Positions 14,116 through 20,600 of a stretch of 21,843 bases of DNA are shown piece after piece; the stretch's first letter is position 1; each line of letters opens with the position of its first letter. The DNA comes from a virus. Location: positions 1-21,843 of the IMG/VR virus record IMGVR_UViG_3300035698_004643. One strand, 5' to 3'. The notes beneath the pieces are model-generated. The model saw nothing but the letters and a program-made list of their open reading frames with translations, was not told the DNA's origin and ran no database searches. Both the position numbers and the translations under genes were made by a program.

Positions 14116-14901
14116 TTACCCTCCGTATTTTGCAATTAATTCAGCTGACTTGTTAGACACAGTGTCTACAATAGCCTCATAATCAGAACGTTTAATTTTT
14201 GCTGTAGAATCGAGATTGAACTTATCTTTTAAAAAAGCGTTGATAATGTTTTCAGTAACCTGCTTTGGTCTTGCTATAGCATGAAGCCTACGTATCTGTG
14301 CTTCAGACACCACATAAGTACCTGATTGCGATCCTTTATTGTACTCTACTTTAGCTACACTATCTTTCCTGATACCAAACTGCTCTAAATCTTCCCATGT
14401 TAAATTTCTTATCCCAAGCAAACGTGTCACACCGTTAACTATAAGGTTTGTGTAAGCAGCTTTAAGTATATCGCCTTCGTTTATATCTGATAACTCTTTC
14501 CACTCACCGCCTTTCTTAGCAAAAAACACATCTCTTGAAGATCTTGTTCCTATAGCTACCAAAGAACCGCCTGCCCACGAAAACTTTCCGGACATAATTA
14601 TAAGATAATACTGTCCTTTATTGTCCTCGCTCCACTGCTTTTCTTTCTGAATATCCTCTACACTAATACCAAATATAGGCATTATTTTTTCGCAACCACT
14701 TCCCACCAAGTACGGAGCCTTCCCTTGCTGAACCCAGTCCCTAGGGTTCGTTCTTTTTACAGCTACCGCTAAAACCTTTTCAAGTACATCTACTCGCTTT
14801 TCGGCTTCATTGATAATTGTTTCAATATCTTTTTTAATAATATCTGGAACTTGTGTGGTGACTTCTGGTTCTGGTAAACCAATGATTTCGTGTTCTGGCA
14901 T
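14116..14901 (-). CDS. Conserved phage protein near recombination nuclease, 261 aa
   Basis: The pattern (KRTNPRDWVQQGKAPYLVGS, GTRSSRDVFFAKKGGEWKEL, then ILKAAYTNLIVNGVTRLLGI and RNLTWEDLEQFG) is one I recognise as widespread in phages next to Cas4-like nucleases, but I cannot name a proven function. A role in single-strand annealing or recombination is plausible from its position only. AGGAGGG lies four bases before the ATG at 14901, and the TAA at 14116 sits in the ribosome site of the nuclease gene. The first 40 residues are acidic and may be flexible. They share DNA with the end of the upstream gene in another frame. Confidence 0.75.
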   Translation of the reverse strand: MPEHEIIGLPEPEVTTQVPDIIKKDIETIINEAEKRVDVLEKVLAVAVKRTNPRDWVQQGKAPYLVGSGCEKIMPIFGISVEDIQKEKQWSEDNKGQYYLIIMSGKFSWAGGSLVAIGTRSSRDVFFAKKGGEWKELSDINEGDILKAAYTNLIVNGVTRLLGIRNLTWEDLEQFGIRKDSVAKVEYNKGSQSGTYVVSEAQIRRLHAIARPKQVTENIINAFLKDKFNLDSTAKIKRSDYEAIVDTVSNKSAELIAKYGG

Positions 14902-15065
14902 AATACCCTCCTCTCAATCTCTTTGTCAATCTCTCCATCAATACGATTAAATTCTTCTGCATACAAAAACTCTCTACCCTCTCCTACCTCAAATTCTTCA
15001 GACAAACTTATAACCATTTTACCATTAAGAATACGTTTTGTCAAGCCTATTTTTATTTTACGCAT
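14790..15065 (-). CDS. Small protein overlapping the next gene by 112 bases
   Basis: The N-terminal part (MRKIKIGLTKRILNGKMVIS, then LSEEFEVGEGREFLYAEEFN and RIDGEIDKEIERRV) resembles small phage proteins with two strands and an acidic helix and looks like real coding sequence. The last 37 residues overlap the well-supported next gene in another frame and are Lys, Gln and Ser rich, so they may be little more than a run-on to the TAG. The start overlaps the upstream gene by 13 bases, and its ribosome site is weak. Function is unknown. A truncated or frameshifted ancestor is possible. Confidence 0.6.
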   Translation of the reverse strand: MRKIKIGLTKRILNGKMVISLSEEFEVGEGREFLYAEEFNRIDGEIDKEIERRVLCQNTKSLVYQNQKSPHKFQILLKKILKQLSMKPKSE

Positions 15066-15295
15066 TTCTTAACCCTGTAGTAGAAAACATGCCCTACCCT
15101 AACACAATCAATCCTACCTGCCCTTCTCCATTTAGTAAGTATGTAGTCGATTGCTGTGAGTTTTATGTTGTACTTCTTTGAAATCTCACCGGGTGTGAGA
15201 AAGCCTTCCGGAGGCTTGTCCAGAAAGTTCTCTTTTGCTACCAATTCCTCAAAACTCAGTTCCATAGGCTTTAAATTCTTTGTAGATTTTTTCAT
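15053..15295 (-). CDS. Small helix-turn-helix DNA-binding protein
   Basis: The C-terminal 55 residues (EGFLTPGEISKKYNIKLTAI, then DYILTKWRRAGRIDCVRVGH and VFYYRV) form a winged-helix or MerR/excisionase-like domain. A helix with GEISKKYNI is followed by a recognition helix and a short wing. The first 25 residues are basic and polar. AGGAGG precedes the ATG at 15295. It could regulate this operon or act with the replication proteins. No target site is identified. Confidence 0.75.
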   Translation of the reverse strand: MKKSTKNLKPMELSFEELVAKENFLDKPPEGFLTPGEISKKYNIKLTAIDYILTKWRRAGRIDCVRVGHVFYYRVKKCVK

Positions 15296-15302
15296 ACCCC
15301 TC

Positions 15303-16119
15303 CTATATTTTGTAAGGCACTGCTATTTGTGATTTTATGGTTTTTATAAAAGGCTCCCAGTCATAAGTACCGTCTTCATATACTTTAAAAAAAACTAAAC
15401 CCCAATCAACTAGCCCGGAGCATTGTCTTGCACCATACTTAGACCCCATAGCCTGTAATGCAGGTAGGGTCATACATAATTTCGCTCTGTTACCGTTAAA
15501 AGCAAAATAATGTACATGAGATCTTATAAAAATACTTGATAAAGGCTGCATAGCTGCTTCCGCCCAAAGTGTGTTCCAAATAGCATCTTTTGATATAGCG
15601 GTATGTCTGCTATGAGGAACCCCAGAGCTTCCTATCTTATGTTTGACATCAAAGATCCTCCCGAAAACATCATACCACTCATGGGATCCTATTTTATTAA
15701 TACCTGCATCTTTAGCTATGATATTTTCACAGTCTTCTCCGTGCGGAGATACATGATAAGGTGTTCCGTATGTTGCTAAAATATGTACGTTCTTTTTGCA
15801 GTAACGTCTTGTATAGTTTATAACATCTACCGCAATAGCACACTGTTCTTGTAAATCAGATGTTATAAGCTCCGTACCTCCGCTTCTCTGCCCTTTACCA
15901 TCAATAAAATCTCCGTTGATTACAAGAAAGTCTAGTTTAGGAAGTCCTTTAAGAATACCCCTATATTCCGTCCAAAGCTCCCTTTGTATTTTTCCGTACT
16001 TAGTTCTTTTGGTAGGTGTGTCTACAGGTCTTGTCTGCCATCTAGGGAGGGGTCAGCCCTACCAGATGACCACAATGAAAATCTCCCATTAAAACACCAC
16101 ACTTAAATCTTTTCTTCAC
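15303..16119 (-). CDS. Calcineurin-like metallophosphoesterase needing a +1 frameshift at CCC-TAG
   Basis: Translation from GTG 16119 (GAGGTG upstream) gives 25 residues ending MGDFHCGHLVGLTPP, then hits TAG (16044-16042). Skipping one base continues as RWQTRPVDTPTKRTKYGKIQ with no stop to 15303, about 271 residues in all. The two frames together hold the motifs: GDFHCGH (first frame), then NGDFIDGKGQ, GTPYHVSPHGED, SHEWYDVF and RSHVHYFAFNG (second frame). The second frame has no ATG, GTG or TTG before 15551, so a full enzyme requires frameshifting. The shift site CCC-UAG resembles known +1 sites where a P-site tRNA slips at a stop codon. A one-base sequencing or inactivating error is the alternative. 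Phage members of this family have unclear substrates. Confidence 0.82.
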
Positions 16120-16130
16120 AAACACCTCGA

Positions 16131-16406
16131 TTATTTTACAATCTTTTTTAAACTCGAAACAACATACTCAGCTATTTCTTTTGGGTTTTTGTCCTCATAA
16201 CTGCTTTGTACATAATCTAATATCTGTTCTGTAATAGCTGTCCCTAATAAATCAGATAGCTTTGTAAGAATACGAACTACTTTAGGATCTGTAAACTTAC
16301 GACTTTTCCAGTAGTCATAATATAGTTGCAAGTGTTCCGGTATCGGTCTACATGCTTTATAGATCCGTTCTTTTACCGTAGTAAAAAATCTGATGATGTT
16401 CTTCAT
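16131..16406 (-). CDS. Unknown small helical protein, 91 aa
   Basis: The product is mostly helical with a basic, aromatic N-terminal half (MKNIIRFFTTVKERIYKACR) and a C-terminal half with LTKLSDLLGTAITEQILDYV. No family is recognised. The start overlaps the upstream stop as TAATG. It lies early in the replication operon between a similar-sized gene and the metallophosphoesterase. Confidence 0.7.
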   Translation of the reverse strand: MKNIIRFFTTVKERIYKACRPIPEHLQLYYDYWKSRKFTDPKVVRILTKLSDLLGTAITEQILDYVQSSYEDKNPKEIAEYVVSSLKKIVK

Positions 16407-16666
16407 TAGTTCATCTCCAATTTTATAAACAATCCTATAAGATCTTTAAGAGGATCTACCATATCCGCAGCCTCTTTTAAAATTGCTCTAAGTTCTGCTT
16501 TTGTATACGACTTATCTTCAGAAGCTTTTTTTATGGTGTCCAACATCTCTACAGCTTCTTTTTTTACAAGCACACCTTTTTTACCCATTAATTTAAATAT
16601 AGGGCGGTTGTGGCTCATAAACCGCATAATAGTCCAACCAAGAGCTATTGCCTTTAATTTCTGCAT
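16406..16666 (-). CDS. Unknown small helical protein, 86 aa
   Basis: The sequence starts MQKLKAIALGWTIMRFMSHN, with a hydrophobic N-terminal helix that is not long enough for a clear signal peptide. It continues with amphipathic helices (VLVKKEAVEMLDTIKKA and AELRAILKEAADMVDPL). AAGGTG lies eight bases before the ATG. It overlaps the upstream small Cys-rich gene by 13 bases and couples to the next gene as TAATG. Function is unknown. Confidence 0.7.
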   Translation of the reverse strand: MQKLKAIALGWTIMRFMSHNRPIFKLMGKKGVLVKKEAVEMLDTIKKASEDKSYTKAELRAILKEAADMVDPLKDLIGLFIKLEMN

Positions 16667-16797
16667 TTCTCATCACCTTCCTTGTATTTATCAAACTTTA
16701 AACAAACATTACATTCCTTTCCGTAATTTACACACTTCTCTATTCCCTTTAAACAGATACTTACCGGATAGTTCCCTCTGGTTTTATAGTTTTTCAT
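16654..16797 (-). CDS. Very small Cys-rich protein, 47 aa
   Basis: The product begins MKNYKTRGNYPVSICLKGIE and has five Cys (SICLKGIEKCVNYGKECNVC and a last one near the end), a spacing that could bind zinc. The ATG overlaps the TGA of the upstream gene as ATGA, and the end overlaps the next start by 13 bases, so it fits the operon exactly. Function is unknown. Confidence 0.6.
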   Translation of the reverse strand: MKNYKTRGNYPVSICLKGIEKCVNYGKECNVCLKFDKYKEGDEKCRN

Positions 16798-17033
16798 CGT
16801 TGTCCTTTAAATATTCTATAGTTTGTTATATCGTTTCTTCTCGCAAACGCCTCAAAGTCTTCTACAGCGTCTTTCTTTGTAGAAAATAATCCAGTACTTA
16901 CTACTTCATCAGGACTCTCTCCCGGTCTGTCATACGTCTGTAAAAACCAATCGTATATTCTATCTTTAGTTCCCTCAAATATGCTAAGATTTCTGACTAT
17001 AACCTCTGACTTAATTGGCTGTATGTCTCTCAT
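16794..17033 (-). CDS. Unknown small protein, first gene after the tRNA-like gene, 79 aa
   Basis: I start at 17033 (MRDIQPIKSEVIVRNLSIFE), where AAAGGAG lies five bases upstream. A longer frame would run into the tRNA-like gene, whose encoded CCA ends just before this ribosome site. The protein is acidic with an alternating strand-helix pattern (TGLFSTKKDAVEDFEAFARR), suggesting a small alpha/beta fold. No family is recognised. The stop overlaps the next start as ATGA. Confidence 0.7.
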   Translation of the reverse strand: MRDIQPIKSEVIVRNLSIFEGTKDRIYDWFLQTYDRPGESPDEVVSTGLFSTKKDAVEDFEAFARRNDITNYRIFKGQR

Positions 17034-17048
17034 GGCATCTCCTTTTTT

Positions 17049-17120
17049 TGGTGGACTTGATGGGACTTGCACCCACACCTCCTAGTTCTGACAGCTAGGA
17101 TTGATACTTTATCCAAGCCC
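17049..17120 (-). tRNA. Shortened tRNA-like gene with encoded CCA and enlarged anticodon loop
   Basis: The 72-base RNA has a 7-pair acceptor stem (GGGCTTG with CAAGTCC, one G-U pair), a discriminator A and an encoded CCA. Its T-arm is GTGGG, loop TGCAAGT, CCCAT. The anticodon arm has a 5-6 pair stem (TCCTAG with CTAGGA) but a 9-base loop, CTGTCAGAA. The D region is only about 13-14 bases; GATA and TATC can form a mini-hairpin around AAG. The T-loop has G where U55 is usual, matching the loss of the normal D-loop partner. A centred reading of the loop gives anticodon UCA (for UGA). With U33 as guide, GUC (Asp) or CAG (Leu) are possible. Whether it is charged and used is unknown. Confidence 0.6.
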
Positions 17121-17127
17121 ATCTTCT

Positions 17128-17164
17128 AGTATACCAGAACCACAGAAAAAGTCAACCAGCTATT
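17128..17164 (-). promoter_or_regulatory. Sigma70-type promoter of the tRNA-like gene and replication operon
   Basis: On the minus strand the -35 box TTGACT (17155-17150) and -10 box TATACT (17133-17128) are 16 bases apart. Transcription would begin near 17121, at the 5' end of the tRNA-like gene. The 17 bases AATAGCTGGTTGACTTT (17164-17148) match 15 of 17 of the plus-strand promoter at 6144-6160. This promoter could serve the whole leftward replication operon. Confidence 0.8.
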
Positions 17165-17361
17165 TCACTCTTAACATGCTACTATAATAAATTTAATTAC
17201 TTATTATTACTATTTATATAAATTAGCATATTAATAGTTTTCTCTTTCTTTTTCTTTTCTTTGCTTCTTTCTTTTCTTTTTCTATCTCTTTTAAAGTCTA
17301 AAAATACATGAAGTAAGTCTCTTGACGTAACTATATATGTTTAAACACATTTCCACAGTGT
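17165..17361. other. Non-coding AT-rich and polypyrimidine stretch
   Basis: No gene is seen here. Positions about 17180-17238 are almost entirely A and T. Positions about 17239-17298 are nearly all C and T on the plus strand (runs of TTTCTTTTC type), that is, polypurine on the minus strand. A perfect GTTTAAAC palindrome lies at 17339-17346. Easily melted and purine-asymmetric DNA next to spaced repeats resembles replication origins, but no initiator site is proven. Confidence 0.5.
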
Positions 17362-17413
17362 CTGTACAGTGACTGTGACACTACTGTACAGTGACTGTGA
17401 CACTACTGTACAG
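17362..17413. repeat. Three 22-bp-spaced ACTGTACAGT repeats (iteron or operator array)
   Basis: CTGTACAG occurs at 17362-17369, 17384-17391 and 17406-17413, exactly 22 bases apart. The first two are followed by the same GTGACTGTGACACTA-type segment, making two full 22-base direct repeats and a partial third. The second and third cores extend to the palindrome ACTGTACAGT. The spacing of about two helix turns puts the sites on one face of the DNA, as for repressor operators or origin iterons. The array abuts the stop of the gene at 17414. Confidence 0.75.
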
Positions 17414-17629
17414 TTACTTGGGGAGTATTGTAGCCAACCCGTATTTTACAATAAAACCAATAACAAGCACTATCAAAATATTTTGAATCCATGACACAGC
17501 CTCAAGTTTTATTACACGTCCATATACTCCTTCGTGCTTTTTAATATGTTGGTATACAATAGTTCTGAATTTAATATCGTCTTTTAAATCTTCTAGCTCT
17601 TGTGGGGTTAATATTATATTACTGCTCAT
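17414..17629 (-). CDS. Small single-pass membrane protein, 71 aa
   Basis: The first 45 residues are polar and helical (TPQELEDLKDDIKFRTIVYQ), followed by one membrane helix (SWIQNILIVLVIGFIVKYGL) and a short tail. This N-in or N-out layout resembles several small phage membrane proteins, including some holin-like and tail-associated ones, but no family is firmly recognised. The AGGTAC-type ribosome site overlaps the end of the polyvalent protein gene, and the gaps are tiny, so the two are likely expressed together. Its TAA overlaps the repeat array. Confidence 0.7.
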   Translation of the reverse strand: MSSNIILTPQELEDLKDDIKFRTIVYQHIKKHEGVYGRVIKLEAVSWIQNILIVLVIGFIVKYGLATILPK

Positions 17630-17631
17630 TT

Positions 17632-20600
17632 TTAGTACCTCCGCACTGATTTACCTTTACGACTTTTTTTACCTGATTTATTATAATTTCTAACAGATTT
17701 TCCTTTCTGTTTTTTAGGTTTGTTTACAGAGTAGTCTTCATACATAAATAAATGTTTAACACGCCTTTTACCTGTCCACACATCCGAAAAAGTTCTCCAA
17801 GCATTAGATCCCGGTACGAAAGCTGTCCAAGAACGCTGCATTTGTTTTAACGCACGTTTCTTTTGCCACTCTTTATCTGATGTCACGTAAATATAGAAAC
17901 CTAGCGCTAACTGAACAGGTGGTGATAAGTATGTAGGTAATACACCTAATAAAAAAGAGCGTTTATACCCTAAAGCAGTTAAAATAGCACCTCCTATTAA
18001 GAGATACTTTAAATAACCTAATCTTCGTGACCAAGGAAATTCTACTTTGGTGTCATAAGTAGGTTTACCTGTAAAGGCTCTGTGTAATGCTTCTGTAGTA
18101 AACTTTGTGAAGTAATTCATCCACCAACTCTGTAATCGTGTTATAGGCGTGAGCGTCTTGTATCTGAATATTTGAGGCATACCTAGCGGTATATAACTGT
18201 ATTGTGTCACACCTGCACCAAACTCCATTTCTTTTAAAATCTTCTCTTTCTCGCTAGGATATAAAACATTTTTATCTTCTTTGTATGTCCTTTTCGGATC
18301 AGACCAGCCATACTTTTTATATTTAGGATCTGTTACTAACTGCTTAATATCCCAATAAGCTACCTTCATAGACTGTGAGGCGTTAGATATAGCTGTCCAC
18401 TGAAAAGGACCTAGCCAATATTTATCTAACAAAGCTTTAACATCTCTTGGTGTTTCTTCTACACCTGAGTAAGATTTTAGGAATAGACTTTTCTTCATTA
18501 ATTCATCTAAATTAGGATCTACAGACGAGGGTAAAAAGCCTTTTAAGTTAGCTTTGATTGTATATAAAGCCAAATCCTGAACCATCTGAAATTTATTACG
18601 AATCAACTGTTTAGGTATCCAGCCCATAACCCCACGAATAACAAGACCACCTGCTTTAGCAAAAGCGCTTGTTATAGGTTTTCTGCCCAAGGTTCTGCCA
18701 AAAGGTTTTAATACCTTATTAAAAATCCCTGCCAATCCTGATTTTGTAAAAGCATTATTTACTGCCTCGTCTAAATCCGGCTGCTGTCCTTTTATCACTT
18801 CATTTACGTATTTTATTAACCATCTCTTTGTAGAAGCAGGTAATACGGAGCGTTCTCGTATCTTGTTTAAGTTCTCAGACGATAAGTTGTTGTACTGAGG
18901 CACATCCTTTGACAAGGCATTTAATTGCTCAGAGAAGCTACGTAGTGGCTGATTTAGGTGTATTTCTTTAAGACCCGTCCATATCATAGAGTTCGTTGCA
19001 TATTCTAAATCTTTAGTAAAATATGTCTGTAGCTCTTTAGAGAGTTCTCTGCGCATTTCTGAGGGATTAAATATTTTCTTACCTACCAACTCTTTAGACC
19101 AATATTTTAAGCCTTCCGGAAAGGGATACTTTCCCTGTAAAATATCCTGTGCCAACATGTCTGCTACATGCTTAACATAAGCTTTTCTATAAAGTATCTT
19201 TTCTATGTTTAGACTTTCACGTACTTCATTAATACCTTTTAATAAAGTTCTGTTTAAATTCCTAAACCATGTAAATAGTTCCCTTTTCTTATCAGATATT
19301 TTTTCCGGTAAGTCTTCGGGATTTTCATACTTATCAAGAAGATCACGCATATCAGTAACAGCCTTAACTGCTACATTTTTTGTTCTAGCCTTTACTTTTT
19401 CGGCTATAGAGGTTTTACCTTCTTTCATAATCTCTTTAATCTTCTGTCTTATAGCTTCCGATAAAGCTCTGTACTCTAAATCAAAACTTTGTTTAGCTAA
19501 TTCCAAAGGATGTGTTAAAAAAGACACCCCAAGTTTATTTGCATAATAATCTTGCGAGGTAAAGTAAGGGAATAGCGGTTCTTTAAATTCTCTTTTAAAA
19601 TAATCTTCCTCTACCATAGCGGTAGTCTTCGGGATTGATGGAGGTATCTTTACGCCATTCTTCATCCTAGCATCAGGTAGGTTTTCTACTGCTTTTTTAA
19701 GCTCCTGTAAGTTTTCATGCGATAAGTTTTTTATATACTTCTGTCCTGTAATATCTTTTACAAGCTTCCTGAACTGAGGTTTAAATTTATTGTTTTTAGA
19801 TATAAAACCTTTCTTAGCAGCAATAGCTCCTATAGTTTGTTTTAATTTATTCATAACAGGATCTTTAGGAGACTCATCAAAACCTATCATTTCCTCATGT
19901 ACCTGACCGCCTCCTATAGGCTGTCCGATGACTTGTTTTTTTATTTCAGGGGTTATGTCAAGAGATTGGTGGTTTTCTATAAACGAACTTTTTGAAAATT
20001 TTCTCTTATCCTGAGATGCTATAACAGCCATTCTATCACTGTGGTCAAGACTATAATAATCTTTACCAAACATTTCTTTTGCAATATCATCTAAAAATAT
20101 AGATTTTTGTTTTAAAGTACGTATACCTATTTTACTTATCTCACCCTTCGTCAACTTCTTTAAGATATGTGGTATCTGGACATCATAGAGGTTCTTAGCC
20201 CACTCAACGCCTATTTTAAGGTCTTGATCTGTAAATCGAACGTCACTATCAATAGCTTTTTGTTCAATAGCCTTTTGTGCCAAATCTTTACCTATTAAAC
20301 CTGCCAAATCTTTTTCTTCTACATAATCTTTAGATAGTACAGGGTGCATAAGGTTCGCTTTATAACCCCTTACTTCATAAAGTCCTTTTTCAACAGAAGG
20401 TCCAATCTGTATTTCATCAACTTGTTTACTTAAAGAATATCTAGCTGCCTGTTGCTCCCCAGTAGTCCAGCTTATAGCTTCATAGCCTTCTTTAACCGCC
20501 TTGTCGAGAAGAAGTTTTAATACCATCTCTGTCCATTTCTTAGAGTTTTCTAGTAGTTTTGGAAGTCCTTTTTTTCTGTTTAAATTATGTAGTGCTTGTG

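Noticed and set aside
17034-17078. N-terminal extension of the gene ending at 16794 (MWVQVPSSPPKKGDA).
   Set aside because: Those codons lie within the tRNA-like gene's 3' part and the ribosome site; the ATG at 17033 has AAAGGAG at good spacing.
17362-17413. A CRISPR array.
   Set aside because: The repeats are 22 bases head to tail with no variable spacers, only two full units, and no Cas genes; the Cas4-like gene is a phage recombination nuclease by context.
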